A program made the position numbers and the translations under genes. 54,095 nt of DNA from contig NZ_QFRK01000047.1 in NCBI RefSeq assembly GCF_003143855.1, positions 30 to 54,124 of the forward strand, in the 5' to 3' direction. The notes under the pieces are model-generated. The model saw nothing but the letters and a program-made list of their open reading frames with translations. It was not told where the DNA came from and searched no databases. The first letter of the stretch is position 1; every line of letters begins with the position of its first letter. The DNA is from Streptomyces sp. NWU339. Its GTDB lineage: Bacteria; Actinomycetota; Actinomycetes; Streptomycetales; Streptomycetaceae. Positions 1-9,766 of this stretch are shown piece by piece.

Positions 1-376
1 GGGGGCGGGGGAGCGGGCTGCCACGGGTAGGTGGGGTGGGAGGGGACGTACGCGTCGCGGTTCGGGGTGGGGGGACACGGGTTCCGGTGCGGGGGCGTCG
101 GCGGGTCCCATGGGGCGGGGTCCCACGGGGAGGGGTCCCGTGGTGATGGATACGGGTCGTAGGACATCCCGTGCTCCTTGCAGGCTCGGTCCGTGTGGGG
201 ACGGCAGGGAGTTGGGGGGTGGGGAGAACGAGCCACGCACGCTACTCGCGCGTACGGTCCTGCGCCGCGTTTTGGCCAAACTGATCGGTCGGTATGTGAT
301 GTCCGGACCGTCCGTGGGTCGAACGAGGGGTGTTACCCGCGTTAACCCGGGCTTCTGTTGTGTGTCTGTGTCTGTG
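1..376. other. Intergenic or edge sequence without a supported gene
   Basis: This is G-run-rich sequence downstream of the minus-strand acetyltransferase. Open frames cross it but show no family resemblance and no ribosome binding site. A TG-rich simple repeat (TGTGTCTGTGTC) lies at 359-378, directly after the acetyltransferase stop. Several GGGTCCCNNGGGG blocks at 105-142 could pair with each other and may act as a weak terminator. Confidence 0.5.
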
Positions 377-889
377 TCAGTGGCTGTGCCCGTCGCAGGG
401 TGGGAGGTGCCGGCGGACGTAGCTCGTCCCGGGGCGGCCGCCGATCGTGATGTCCCGCACGGGCGTGAAGCCGTTGCGGGTGAGGACGGCCATCGACGCG
501 AGGTTGTCCGACGTGGTGACCGCGGTCAACGTCGTGAGGCCGTACGGCCGCGCCGCCAGACGGCAGACCTGGGCCACCGCTGCCGTCGCCACACCGCGGC
601 CCGCCGCGTGTTCCCCCACGCGGTAGCCGAGTTCGGCCGAGCCGTCCGCGACGTCGATCAGGTTCACCCGGCCGACGACACTCCCGTCCTCGTCCAGGAC
701 GACATGGAAGTGGCAGATGCCCGCCTCCTGTTCGGCCAGGAGTGAGGCGTGGCGGGCGGCGAAGCCGGACGGCGTGAAGTACGCGTCCCCCCGGTCCGGT
801 ACCGAGCGGGCGAAGTAGGCGCGGTTGTCGTGCTCGAAGGCCAGCAGTGCGGGCGCGTGCTCCGCGCGGAGGCGTTCCAGGATCGGCAT
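377..889 (-). CDS. GNAT-family N-acetyltransferase
   Basis: The 170-residue product has the layout of RimJ/RimL-type GNAT acetyltransferases, which move an acetyl group from acetyl-CoA to an amine. The N-terminus (PILERLRAEHAPALLAFE) and the central block E-DGSVVGRVNLIDV match beta strands of that fold. The acetyl-CoA loop is around residues 112-125 (HAAGRGVATAAV). The C-terminal part has the usual N-x-x-S-x-x-V-L-x-x-x-GF signature (SDNLASMAVLTRNGF). The start is the ATG at 889. The ribosome binding site upstream is poor, so a different start is possible. It is divergent from the ABC genes that begin at 1316. The substrate cannot be told from sequence; ribosomal proteins, antibiotics and small amines are all possible. 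Confidence 0.88.
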   Translation of the reverse strand: MPILERLRAEHAPALLAFEHDNRAYFARSVPDRGDAYFTPSGFAARHASLLAEQEAGICHFHVVLDEDGSVVGRVNLIDVADGSAELGYRVGEHAAGRGVATAAVAQVCRLAARPYGLTTLTAVTTSDNLASMAVLTRNGFTPVRDITIGGRPGTSYVRRHLPPCDGHSH

Positions 890-1315
890 GCCGGAACGGT
901 ATGCGGGAACCGCTCCCGGAGCATCGGGGTTTCACGGCTTGACCCTGACGCGGCGGGAGGGTGGAGGCTGAGTGGGCCGTCGGGAGGAGGCAACCCTGAG
1001 AAGTGCTCCGCCTGTCGGGGGAGAGCCCTTAGGGGTACCTCCGTACTACGGCTCGGGGAGGGTTCGTACCGACGGATGACGAGACGGGGCGGGGCGGTCC
1101 TTAATCTGGCTTTACGCCGCTGGGGGGCGGCAAGGCACACCACCGGGGGTGGGGTTTTCCTCAGGAGAAGACTGCGCCGGGCACCAGGGCGCACGATCCT
1201 CCCCGCCGCCAGACTGAACCACGTCGAACGAACACGCACGAAGCGGCCGTCGGGCACGACGGCGGTCGCGCCGGGCACCGCTGTCCTCATTGCTTACCGA
1301 CATAGGAGAATTACC
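890..1315. promoter_or_regulatory. Divergent intergenic region before the ABC operon
   Basis: About 425 bases lie between the divergent acetyltransferase and ABC transporter genes, so promoters for both should be here. No operator could be recognised. The clearest signal is the AGGAGA ribosome binding site at 1304-1309, which fixes the GTG start of the ATPase at 1316. A long open frame runs through from 749, but it lacks codon bias and family resemblance before residue V190 of that frame. Confidence 0.45.
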
Positions 1316-2104
1316 GTGACATCGGCTGTGACCATTCCCAGGCACGGGGGTACTGGAGGGCGTACGGCCGTTGCCGCGCGGGCGCGGCAGGTCGTGAAGG
1401 CGTACGGGGCCGGTGAGACCCGCGTCGTCGCGCTCGACCACGTCGACGTGGACATCGCCCGCGGCCAGTTCACCGCGATCATGGGCCCCTCGGGGTCCGG
1501 CAAGTCCACGCTGATGCACTGCCTGGCCGGGCTCGACACCGTGACCAGCGGGCAGATCCATCTGGACGAGACCGAGATCACCGGCCTGAAGGACAAGAAG
1601 CTCACGCAGCTGCGCCGGGACCGGATCGGTTTCATCTTCCAGGCGTTCAACCTGCTGCCGACGCTGAACGCGCTCGAGAACATCACGCTGCCCATGGACA
1701 TCGCCGGCCGCAAGCCCGACCAGGAGTGGCTGGACCGGGTCGTGGAGACCGTGGGGCTCGCCGGGCGGCTGAAGCACCGGCCCACCCAGCTGTCCGGCGG
1801 TCAGCAGCAGCGCGTCGCCGTGGCGCGGGCACTGGCGGCCCGGCCCGAGATCATCTTCGGTGACGAGCCGACCGGAAACCTCGACTCACGCGCCGGCGCC
1901 GAGGTCCTCGGCTTCCTGCGCCGCTCGGTCGACGACCTGGGCCAGACCATCGTGATGGTCACCCACGACCCGGTCGCCGCCTCCTACGCGGACCGTGTGC
2001 TGTACCTCGCCGACGGCCGCATCGTCGACGAGATGCACCAGCCGACGGCCGAACAGGTCCTGGACCGGATGAAGGACTTCGACGCCCGGGGGCGCACGTC
2101 ATGA
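1316..2104 (+). CDS. ABC transporter ATP-binding protein, MacB/LolD-like
   Basis: The 262-residue protein hydrolyses ATP to drive the partner membrane protein encoded next to it. Visible motifs are Walker A GPSGSGKST (about 57-65), the Q-loop IFQAFNLLPT, the signature LSGGQQQRVAVARAL, Walker B IIFGDEPTGNLDS and the H-loop VMVTHDP. The FQAFNLLP and NLDSR words are typical of the LolD/MacB branch, which works with FtsX-fold permeases in mechanotransmission and not classical uptake. The GTG start at 1316 is chosen for the AGGAGA site 6 bases upstream. The stop overlaps the permease ATG in ATGA, so the two are translationally coupled. It is closely similar to the ATPase at 28679-29476. Confidence 0.93.
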   Translation: MTSAVTIPRHGGTGGRTAVAARARQVVKAYGAGETRVVALDHVDVDIARGQFTAIMGPSGSGKSTLMHCLAGLDTVTSGQIHLDETEITGLKDKKLTQLRRDRIGFIFQAFNLLPTLNALENITLPMDIAGRKPDQEWLDRVVETVGLAGRLKHRPTQLSGGQQQRVAVARALAARPEIIFGDEPTGNLDSRAGAEVLGFLRRSVDDLGQTIVMVTHDPVAASYADRVLYLADGRIVDEMHQPTAEQVLDRMKDFDARGRTS

Positions 2105-4680
2105 CCGTGCTGAAGACCTCGATGCGCAACTTCCTCGCGCACAAGGGGCGGATGGCGCTGTCGGCGGTGGCGGTGCTGCTGTCCGTGGCGTTCGTGTGCG
2201 GGACCCTCGTGTTCACCGACACGATGTCCACGACGTTCGACAAACTGTTCGCGGCCACGGCGTCGGACGTCACGGTCAGCGCCAAGGACGCCTCCGACGA
2301 CGGCGAGACGACCTCCGACAACGGCAAGCCGCCGGTCATCCCGGCCTCGGTGCTCGCCGAGGTGCGGAAGGTGGACGGGGTGGAGTCGGCCGAGGGGGCG
2401 CTGCACTCCACCTCGCTGACCGTCGTCGACGGCGCCAAGGAGAGCCTCTCGCCCACCAGCGGCGGCCCGACCATCGTCGGCAACTGGACCGCCAACGACG
2501 CCCGCACCATGAAGATCACCTCCGGTGCGGCGCCCGAAGGCCCCGACCAGATCCTGGTCGACACCGACACCGCCGACAAGCACGGCCTGGAGCTCGGTGA
2601 CGAGATCGGCGTGATCAGCGTGGTCGGCACGCACACCGCGAAGATCTCCGGCATCGCCGACTTCACCGTCACCAACCCCGGTGCCGCGATCTTCTTCCTG
2701 GACACGAAGACCGCCCAGCAGGCCCTGCTCGGCGAGAGCGACGTCTTCACCAACGTCAACGCCACGGCCGCCGACGGCGTCAGCCACGCGCAGCTGAAGA
2801 AGAACGTCCTCGCCGCGCTGGGCGGCGACTACAAGGTGCTGACCGCGAAGGAGAGCGCGGAGGCGGGCCAGAAGGACGTCGAGGGCTTCATGAGCGTCCT
2901 GAAGTACGCGATGCTCGGCTTCGCCGGGATCGCGTTCCTCGTCGGCATCTTCCTGATCATCAACACCTTCTCCATGCTGGTCGCCCAGCGCACCCGGGAG
3001 ATCGGCCTGATGCGGGCCATCGGCTCCTCCCGCAAGCAGGTCAACCGCTCGGTGCTGATCGAGGCGCTGCTCCTCGGCGTCGTCGGTTCGGTGCTCGGTG
3101 TGGGCGCGGGCGTCGGCCTCGCCGTCGGGCTGATGAAGCTCATGGGCATGGCGGGCATGGAACTGTCCACGGACGACCTCACCGTCGCCTGGACGACTCC
3201 GGCGATCGGACTGCTCCTCGGTGTCCTCGTCACCGTCCTGGCCGCCTATCTGCCGGCCCGGCGGGCCGGCAAGATCTCCCCGATGGCCGCACTGCGTGAC
3301 GCGGGTGCCCCCGCGGACGCCAGGGCCGGCTGGATCCGGGGCGGCGTCGGCACGCTGCTGACCGCGGTCGGCGCGTTCGCCCTGTATCTCGCGGGGTCCG
3401 CGGAGAAGGCCGCGGAGGGCTCGATGTGGCTGGGCCTCGGTGTGGTGCTGTCGCTGATCGGCTTCGTCCTCATCGGTCCGCTGCTCGCCGGCGGGGTGGT
3501 CCGTGTCCTCGGCGTCGTCGTGCTGCGGGTCTTCGGCCCCGTGGGGCGGATGGCCGAGCGCAACGCCCTGCGCAACCCGCGCCGCACCGGTGCCACGGGC
3601 GCCGCGCTGATGATCGGGCTCGCCCTGGTGGCGTGCCTGTCGGTGGTCGGCTCCTCCATGGTGGCCTCGGCGACCGACGAGCTGGACAAGAGCGTCGGCA
3701 CGGACTTCATCATCCAGTCCGACAGCGGCCAGCTGATCACTCCGCAGGCCGTGGAGGCCGTGAAGAACGCCCCGCAGGTGGAGCGGGTCACCGAGTACAA
3801 GTGGACCGAGGCCGACTTCACCACGCCCGACGGCAAGACGCTCAAGAACACGTCGATCTCGGCGGCCGACCCGACGTACGCCACCGACCTGCGGGTCGAG
3901 ACGGTCGAGGGGCAGCTCGCGGACGCCTACCGGCCCGACTCGATGTCCGTCCACGAGAAGTTCGCCGAGGACCACGGCATCGGCCTCGGATCGAAGATCG
4001 ACATCGCGTTCAAGGACGGGTCGACCGCCGGCCTGACCGTCCGGGCGATCACCAGCAGCGACGCCGTGGTCGACGCGGGTGCGATGTACACGTCGATCGA
4101 CACCATGGCCAAGTACGTCCCGGCCGACAGGATGCCGCTGGACATGCTGCTCTTCGTCTCGGCGAAGGACGGCCAGCAGGACGCCGCGTACACGGCGCTG
4201 AAGGAATCACTGCACGACTACCCGCAGTACACCGTGCGCGACCAGACCGACTACAAGGAAGCGCTCAAGGACCAGATCGGCCAGCTGCTGAACATGATCT
4301 ACGGTCTGCTGGCCCTGGCGATCGTCGTCGCGATCCTGGGTGTGGTCAACACCCTGGCCCTGTCGGTGGTCGAGCGGACGAGGGAGATCGGCCTGATGCG
4401 GGCCATCGGCCTCTCGCGCCGCCAGCTGCGCCGGATGATCCGCCTGGAGTCGGTCGTCATCGCCCTCTTCGGTGCCCTGCTGGGCCTGGGGCTGGGCATG
4501 GGCTGGGGTGCCACCGCCCAGCAGCTCCTCGCGCTGGAGGGCCTGAAGGTCCTCGAGATCCCGTGGCCGACGATCATCGGTGTGTTCATCGGCTCGGCGT
4601 TCGTGGGACTGTTCGCGGCCCTGATCCCGGCGTTCCGGGCGGGCCGGATGAACGTCCTGAACGCGATCGCCACCGAATAG
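2101..4680 (+). CDS. ABC transporter permease with two FtsX domains
   Basis: The 859-residue membrane protein is the partner of the overlapping ATPase. It starts with a short cytoplasmic stretch (SMRNFLAHKGRMALSAVAVLLSVAF) and one membrane helix, followed by a large extracellular MacB-like periplasmic core domain up to about residue 260. A first FtsX block of three helices carries the MLVAQRTREIGLMRAIG word. Two further helices, a second external domain and a final FtsX block (LSVVERTREIGLMRAIGLSRRQ) follow. This duplicated architecture is common in actinobacterial FtsX/MacB-type exporters. The substrate is unknown; candidates are lipoproteins, peptides or a signalling role at the envelope. 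A strong terminator follows the stop. Confidence 0.92.
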   Translation: MTVLKTSMRNFLAHKGRMALSAVAVLLSVAFVCGTLVFTDTMSTTFDKLFAATASDVTVSAKDASDDGETTSDNGKPPVIPASVLAEVRKVDGVESAEGALHSTSLTVVDGAKESLSPTSGGPTIVGNWTANDARTMKITSGAAPEGPDQILVDTDTADKHGLELGDEIGVISVVGTHTAKISGIADFTVTNPGAAIFFLDTKTAQQALLGESDVFTNVNATAADGVSHAQLKKNVLAALGGDYKVLTAKESAEAGQKDVEGFMSVLKYAMLGFAGIAFLVGIFLIINTFSMLVAQRTREIGLMRAIGSSRKQVNRSVLIEALLLGVVGSVLGVGAGVGLAVGLMKLMGMAGMELSTDDLTVAWTTPAIGLLLGVLVTVLAAYLPARRAGKISPMAALRDAGAPADARAGWIRGGVGTLLTAVGAFALYLAGSAEKAAEGSMWLGLGVVLSLIGFVLIGPLLAGGVVRVLGVVVLRVFGPVGRMAERNALRNPRRTGATGAALMIGLALVACLSVVGSSMVASATDELDKSVGTDFIIQSDSGQLITPQAVEAVKNAPQVERVTEYKWTEADFTTPDGKTLKNTSISAADPTYATDLRVETVEGQLADAYRPDSMSVHEKFAEDHGIGLGSKIDIAFKDGSTAGLTVRAITSSDAVVDAGAMYTSIDTMAKYVPADRMPLDMLLFVSAKDGQQDAAYTALKESLHDYPQYTVRDQTDYKEALKDQIGQLLNMIYGLLALAIVVAILGVVNTLALSVVERTREIGLMRAIGLSRRQLRRMIRLESVVIALFGALLGLGLGMGWGATAQQLLALEGLKVLEIPWPTIIGVFIGSAFVGLFAALIPAFRAGRMNVLNAIATE

Positions 4681-4719
4681 CAACCGCCCGGCCACCGCAC
4701 ACGGGGGCAGCGGGGGAGC

Positions 4720-4761
4720 GCCCGGCGCCGGGAAGTCCTGAGGGACTTCCCGGCGCCGGGC
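4720..4761 (+). terminator. Terminator hairpin after the ABC operon
   Basis: A perfect 19-bp inverted repeat (4720-4738 with 4743-4761) encloses a TGAG loop. There is no T-run, as is usual in Streptomyces. It separates the ABC operon from mfd. Confidence 0.88.
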
Positions 4762-4928
4762 CCGTCGGTTCCCGGACTTCCGGCCGACCGGCTCGGGCGG
4801 TGGGCCGGCACCGGGCGTTGTCCACAGGCTTCCGGTGTCCGCGGGCGCGGCGTCGTACGCTGGACACCCCCGGCCCGCGGCGCGTGTCGGGCCTGTCGTG
4901 TTGCACACCCCGGATGGAAGCGCCTCGA

Positions 4929-7900
4929 ATGAGCTTGCACGGTCTGCTGGACGCCGTCGTCAAGGACACCGCCCTCGCGGAAGCGATCTCGGCGGCCGCC
5001 GACGGCAACCGGATGTACGTCGACCTGGTCGGCCCCCCGGCCGCCCGCCCCTTCGCGGTCGCGGCCCTGGCCCGGGACACCGGCCGTACCGTGCTGGCCG
5101 TGACGGCGACCGGTCGTGAGGCGGAGGACCTGGCGGCGGCCCTGCGCTCCGTCCTCCCGCCGGAGGGGGTCGTGGAGTACCCGTCCTGGGAGACGCTGCC
5201 GCACGAGCGGCTCAGCCCCCGCAGCGACACCGTCGGACGCCGCCTGGCGGTCCTGCGCCGGCTGGCCCACCCCCGGTCGGACGACCCCGAGACCGGTCCC
5301 GTCTCCGTCGTCGTCGCGCCCGTGCGTTCCGTGCTCCAGCCACAGGTCAAAGGCCTGGGCGAGCTGGAGCCCGTCGCGCTGAGGACGGGACAGACCGCCG
5401 ACCTGAACGAGGTCGTCGAGGCGCTCGCCGCCGCCGCGTACGCGCGCGTGGAGCTGGTCGAGAAGCGCGGCGAGTTCGCGGTGCGCGGCGGCATCCTCGA
5501 CGTGTTCCCGCCCACCGAGGAGCACCCCCTGCGCGTCGAGTTCTGGGGCGACGACGTCGAGGAGATCCGCTACTTCAAGGTCGCCGACCAGCGCTCCCTG
5601 GAGATCGCCGACCACGGCCTGTGGGCCCCGCCCTGCCGGGAGCTGCTGCTCACCGACGACGTGCGGGAACGCGCACGGGTCCTCGCCGAACAGCACCCCG
5701 AGCTGGGCGAGCTGCTCGGCAGGATCGCCGAGGGGATCGCGGTCGAGGGCATGGAGTCCCTGGCCCCCGTCCTCGTCGACGACATGGAGCTGCTGCTGGA
5801 CGTGCTGCCCGAGGGTGCCATGGCCGTCGTCTGTGACCCGGAGCGGGTGCGCACGCGAGCGGCCGACCTGGTGGCGACCTCGCAGGAGTTCCTGCAGGCG
5901 TCCTGGGCGGCCACCGCCGGAGGAGGAGAGGCGCCCATCGACGTCGGCGCGGCCTCCCTGTGGTCCCTCGCGGACGTCCGTGAGCGGGCGCGCGAGCTGG
6001 ACATGATGTGGTGGTCGGTGTCGCCGTTCGCCGCCGACGAACAGCTGGACGGAGACACCCTCAAGCTCGGCATGCACGCCCCCGAGACCTACCGCGGGGA
6101 CACCGCGCGGGCGCTCGCCGACACCAAGGGCTGGCTCGCCGACGGCTGGCGCACGGTGTTCGTCACCGAGGGCCACGGCTCGGCCTCCCGCACGGTGGAG
6201 GTGCTGGGCGGCGAGGGCATCGCGGCCCGACTGGAGGCGGACCTGGGCGCGATCGCCCCGTCCGTCGTGCACGTCGCCTGCGGCTGCATCGACCACGGCT
6301 TCGTCGACCCGGCGCTCAAGCTCGCCGTGCTCACCGAGACCGACCTGACCGGCCAGAAGGCGTCCGGCCGCGAGGGCGCCCGGATGCCGGCCCGGCGCCG
6401 CAAGACCATCGACCCGCTCACCCTGGAGCCGGGCGACCACATCGTCCACGAGCAGCACGGCGTCGGCCGCTACATCGAGATGGTGCAGCGCACCGTGCAG
6501 GGCGCGACCCGCGAGTACCTGGTGGTGGAGTACGCCCCCGCCAAGCGCGGCCAGCCCGGCGACCGCCTCTACATCCCCACCGACCAGTTGGAGCAGATCA
6601 CCAAGTACGTCGGCGGCGAGGCACCCACCCTGCACCGGCTCGGCGGCGCCGACTGGACCAAGACGAAGGCGCGGGCGAAGAAGGCCGTCAAGGAGATCGC
6701 CGCCGACCTGATCAAGCTGTACAGCGCGCGCATGGCGGCACCCGGGCACGCCTTCGGCGGCGACACGCCCTGGCAGCGCGAGCTGGAGGACGCCTTCCCG
6801 TACGCGGAGACGCCCGACCAGCTGACCACGATCGCCGAGGTCAAGGAGGACATGGAGAAGTCGGTCCCGATGGACCGGCTGATCTGCGGCGACGTCGGCT
6901 ACGGCAAGACGGAGATCGCGGTGCGCGCCGCGTTCAAGGCCGTCCAGGACGGCAAGCAGGTCGCCGTCCTCGTCCCCACCACGCTGCTGGTGCAGCAGCA
7001 CTTCGGGACGTTCGGCGACCGGTACGCACAGTTCCCGGTGAACGTGCGGGCGCTGTCCCGGTTCCAGACCGACACGGAGGCGAAGGCGGTCCTGGAGGGC
7101 CTGCAGGAGGGGTCGGTGGACGTCGTCATCGGCACCCACCGGCTGTTCTCCTCCGAGACCAAGTTCAAGGACCTGGGCCTGGTCATCGTCGACGAGGAGC
7201 AGCGCTTCGGCGTCGAGCACAAGGAGCAGCTGAAGAAGCTGCGCGCCAACGTCGACGTGCTGACCATGTCCGCCACCCCCATCCCGCGCACCCTGGAGAT
7301 GGCGGTCACCGGCATCCGTGAGATGTCGACGATCACCACGCCGCCGGAGGAGCGCCACCCGGTGCTCACCTTCGTCGGTCCCTACGAGGAGAAGCAGATC
7401 GGCGCGGCCGTCCGCCGTGAACTGCTGCGGGAGGGGCAGGTCTTCTACATCCACAACCGGGTCGAGTCGATCGACCGTGCGGCGGCCCGGCTGCGGGACA
7501 TCGTGCCCGAGGCGCGGATCGCGACCGCGCACGGGCAGATGTCGGAGTCGGCGCTGGAGCAGGTCGTCGTCGACTTCTGGGAGAAGAAGTACGACGTGCT
7601 GGTGTCGACGACGATCGTCGAGTCCGGCATCGACATCTCCAACGCCAACACCCTGATCGTGGAGCGCGGTGACAACTTCGGCCTCAGCCAGCTGCACCAG
7701 CTGCGCGGCCGGGTGGGACGAGGCCGCGAGCGCGGTTACGCCTACTTCCTGTACCCGCCGGAGAAGCCGCTGACGGAGACCGCGCACGAGCGGCTCGCGA
7801 CGATCGCCCAGCACACCGAGATGGGCGCGGGCATGTACGTGGCGATGAAGGACCTGGAGATCCGCGGCGCCGGAAACCTGCTCGGCGGCGAGCAGTCCGG

Positions 7901-8462
7901 CCACATCGCGGGCGTCGGCTTCGACCTGTACGTCCGGATGGTCGGCGAGGCCGTCGCGGACTACCGGCGCCAGTTGGAGACCGGCGAGATCCAGGAGGAG
8001 CCGCCGCTCGAGGTCAAGATCGAGCTGCCCGTCGACGCGCACGTCCCGCACGACTACGCGCCCGGCGAGCGGCTGCGCCTCCAGGCGTACCGGGCGATCG
8101 CCTCCGCCAACTCGGAGGAGGACGTCAAGGGGGTGCGCGAGGAACTCGTCGACCGCTACGGCAAGTTGCCGGAGCCGGTGGAGAACCTGCTGCTGGTGGC
8201 GGGCCTGCGCATGCTGGCACGCGCGTGCGGCGTCGGGGAGATCGTCCTGCAGGGCAACAACATCCGGTTCGCCCCGGTGGAGTTGCGCGAGTCCCAGGAA
8301 CTGCGCCTCAAGCGGCTCTACCCCGGCACGGTCCTCAAGCCGGCCGCCCACCAGGTGCTGGTGCCCCGGCCGAAGACGGCGAAGGTGGGCGGAAAGCCGT
8401 TGGTCGGCCGGGAGTTGCTGGCGTGGGTCGGGGAGTTCCTGACGTCGATCCTGGGGTCGTGA
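4929..8462 (+). CDS. mfd: Transcription-repair coupling factor Mfd
   Basis: The 1177-residue protein has the usual Mfd length. It removes RNA polymerase stalled at DNA lesions and recruits UvrA. From the N-terminus it has a UvrB-like module (degenerate, binds UvrA), the RNA-polymerase-interacting CarD-like/RID domain near residues 490-570 (LEPGDHIVHEQHGVGRY), and a RecG-like helicase. The helicase shows Walker A GDVGYGKTE, the DEEQRFG box, SATPIPRT, and the QLRGRVGRG motif, followed by the TRG and C-terminal regulatory domains. ATG at 4929 (MSLHGLLDAVV) is preferred because GGAAG lies 8 bases upstream; an in-frame ATG at 4914 would add five residues. The much longer frame extending back to 3426 is only the shadow of the permease gene. 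Confidence 0.97.
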   Translation: MSLHGLLDAVVKDTALAEAISAAADGNRMYVDLVGPPAARPFAVAALARDTGRTVLAVTATGREAEDLAAALRSVLPPEGVVEYPSWETLPHERLSPRSDTVGRRLAVLRRLAHPRSDDPETGPVSVVVAPVRSVLQPQVKGLGELEPVALRTGQTADLNEVVEALAAAAYARVELVEKRGEFAVRGGILDVFPPTEEHPLRVEFWGDDVEEIRYFKVADQRSLEIADHGLWAPPCRELLLTDDVRERARVLAEQHPELGELLGRIAEGIAVEGMESLAPVLVDDMELLLDVLPEGAMAVVCDPERVRTRAADLVATSQEFLQASWAATAGGGEAPIDVGAASLWSLADVRERARELDMMWWSVSPFAADEQLDGDTLKLGMHAPETYRGDTARALADTKGWLADGWRTVFVTEGHGSASRTVEVLGGEGIAARLEADLGAIAPSVVHVACGCIDHGFVDPALKLAVLTETDLTGQKASGREGARMPARRRKTIDPLTLEPGDHIVHEQHGVGRYIEMVQRTVQGATREYLVVEYAPAKRGQPGDRLYIPTDQLEQITKYVGGEAPTLHRLGGADWTKTKARAKKAVKEIAADLIKLYSARMAAPGHAFGGDTPWQRELEDAFPYAETPDQLTTIAEVKEDMEKSVPMDRLICGDVGYGKTEIAVRAAFKAVQDGKQVAVLVPTTLLVQQHFGTFGDRYAQFPVNVRALSRFQTDTEAKAVLEGLQEGSVDVVIGTHRLFSSETKFKDLGLVIVDEEQRFGVEHKEQLKKLRANVDVLTMSATPIPRTLEMAVTGIREMSTITTPPEERHPVLTFVGPYEEKQIGAAVRRELLREGQVFYIHNRVESIDRAAARLRDIVPEARIATAHGQMSESALEQVVVDFWEKKYDVLVSTTIVESGIDISNANTLIVERGDNFGLSQLHQLRGRVGRGRERGYAYFLYPPEKPLTETAHERLATIAQHTEMGAGMYVAMKDLEIRGAGNLLGGEQSGHIAGVGFDLYVRMVGEAVADYRRQLETGEIQEEPPLEVKIELPVDAHVPHDYAPGERLRLQAYRAIASANSEEDVKGVREELVDRYGKLPEPVENLLLVAGLRMLARACGVGEIVLQGNNIRFAPVELRESQELRLKRLYPGTVLKPAAHQVLVPRPKTAKVGGKPLVGRELLAWVGEFLTSILGS

Positions 8463-8523
8463 CCGCAAAGCCCCGCCGGCCGGCCCGGATGCGCGGGGCA
8501 CGCGAGGTACACGGGGCATGAAC

Positions 8524-8560
8524 GAAGCCGCCCACGGCAGGGGATGCCGTGGGCGGCTTC
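8524..8560. terminator. Bidirectional terminator between mfd and the convergent small gene
   Basis: A perfect 15-bp stem (8524-8538 with 8546-8560) has a 7-base loop. It lies between two convergent stops, so it can serve both strands. Confidence 0.88.
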
Positions 8561-8576
8561 CGGTCCGGACTCGGGC

Positions 8577-8762
8577 CTACGGCTGATCGGGGCGGTCGCG
8601 CTTCATGCCGAGCCGCTCCTCGGCCTGCTGCTGCCCGGCGTCGATCTGGTCCTCGTACTTTCCGCCGGTCCGCTCGTTGAGCTTCTTCTCGGCGGCGTCG
8701 GAGGCTTTCCTGGCCTTCTCCTGTGCCGACCTGTTGCTCTTGAACTTGTCGAAGATGCCCAT
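8577..8762 (-). CDS. Small charged protein, MT0933-like antitoxin family
   Basis: The 61-residue protein (start MGIFDKFKSN) is almost entirely polar and helical, with many Lys, Glu and Gln residues. It resembles the short actinobacterial proteins annotated as MT0933/Rv0909-like antitoxins. No toxin gene is visible beside it: the neighbours are mfd (convergent) and a secreted nuclease (divergent). A stand-alone role, for example in stress response, is therefore as likely as an antitoxin role. The start at 8762 is set by the AAGGAG site at 8769-8774 just upstream. The open frame extending to 8966 lacks coding character before this start. Confidence 0.8.
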   Translation of the reverse strand: MGIFDKFKSNRSAQEKARKASDAAEKKLNERTGGKYEDQIDAGQQQAEERLGMKRDRPDQP

Positions 8763-8935
8763 CCGGAACTCCTTCCGAGGGTGACTCAGCACCGACCCTA
8801 CGCGCGACGTGCGGGTAATGCCCCTTTTGCGGGGATGAGGTCTGGACCTCTCGCTGGCTACGGTGGGACCCGATGCGATACCGGCCGTTCGGGGGCGGGT
8901 AGGAAGAACGTACAGAACAGCAAGGGAGGGGCACC

Positions 8936-9766
8936 GTGGCGCGGTACTCGACGTGGGACGGGGCACGACGTGCGGGGCGGGCCGGACGGGTGCGACGGGG
9001 CGGCGGGCCGGGGCTTTCGCGCCGTACGGGGACCGCGATGGCGGCGCTGGCCGCCGTGACGCTCCTCGCCGGCTGCGAGGGTGGGGTGGACACCGGTTCC
9101 CCCGCCGGGGACAGCCCGGCGGCAGTGGACGGACGCGCCGTCAGCCCCCTGGACAACCCGGACGGCACCGAGCCGGGCCTCGCACCGCTGACCGGGGAGG
9201 CGGACCGGGCGGCGGCCGTCGACCTCATAGAGAAGGTGACCACCAAGGGCCGCGGACCGAAGACGGGTTACGACCGCGACGAGTTCGGCTACGCCTGGAA
9301 GGACACCGCCGACGGCGTGCCCCTCGCGCGAAACGGCTGCGACACACGGAACGACCTCCTCCAGCGCGACGGGCAGGAGGTGCGCTTCCGCTCCGGTTCC
9401 ACCTGCGTGGTGGTGGCCATGACCCTGGCCGACCCGTACACCGGCAAGACCATCGAGTGGCGCAAGGAGAACGCGTCCGAGGTCCAGATAGACCACGTGG
9501 TCCCGCTCTCCTACAGCTGGCAGATGGGCTCCTCCCGCTGGTCGAAGGAGAAACGGGAGCAGCTGGCGAACGACACCCTCAACCTCATCCCGGTCGAGGG
9601 CCGCGCCAACTCCGCCAAGAGCGACTCCGGGCCCGCGTCCTGGCTCCCGCCGAACAAGCGCGTGCGGTGCGCGTACGCGGTCCGCTTCGCCCAGGTCGCC
9701 GTCAAGTACGAGATGCCGGTGACCACGGCCGACAAGCGCATGATGCTGGAGCAGTGCGGCGGCTGA
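8936..9766 (+). CDS. Secreted HNH-family nuclease lipoprotein (DUF1524/GmrSD-like)
   Basis: The 276-residue protein begins with a long basic leader and a hydrophobic stretch ending in the lipobox LLAGC, so Cys47 should be lipidated and the protein anchored outside the membrane. The C-terminal half has the HNH/DUF1524 core: QIDHVVPLS at about residues 183-191, NDTLNLIPVEGRANSAKSD (the asparagine part of the motif) and SWLPPNKRVRCAYAVR. These residues bind a metal ion and cut DNA or RNA. The GTG start at 8936 is preceded by GGGAGGGG. An outward-facing nuclease could scavenge phosphate or nucleotides or act on foreign DNA. The substrate is not determined. Confidence 0.88.
   Translation: MARYSTWDGARRAGRAGRVRRGGGPGLSRRTGTAMAALAAVTLLAGCEGGVDTGSPAGDSPAAVDGRAVSPLDNPDGTEPGLAPLTGEADRAAAVDLIEKVTTKGRGPKTGYDRDEFGYAWKDTADGVPLARNGCDTRNDLLQRDGQEVRFRSGSTCVVVAMTLADPYTGKTIEWRKENASEVQIDHVVPLSYSWQMGSSRWSKEKREQLANDTLNLIPVEGRANSAKSDSGPASWLPPNKRVRCAYAVRFAQVAVKYEMPVTTADKRMMLEQCGG

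Noticed and set aside
110..745. Plus-strand frame overlapping the acetyltransferase
   Set aside because: The minus strand has the GNAT fold words; this frame shows none and no binding site.
4299..8519. A 1406-codon open frame on the minus strand opposite mfd
   Set aside because: It is antisense shadow of a GC-rich gene; the translation is Arg/Asp/Leu/Val-rich without any domain, whereas the plus strand is a complete Mfd.
8577..8762. Small MT0933-like gene as part of a toxin-antitoxin operon
   Set aside because: No toxin-sized partner lies in the same direction; neighbours are mfd and a divergent secreted nuclease with its own start.
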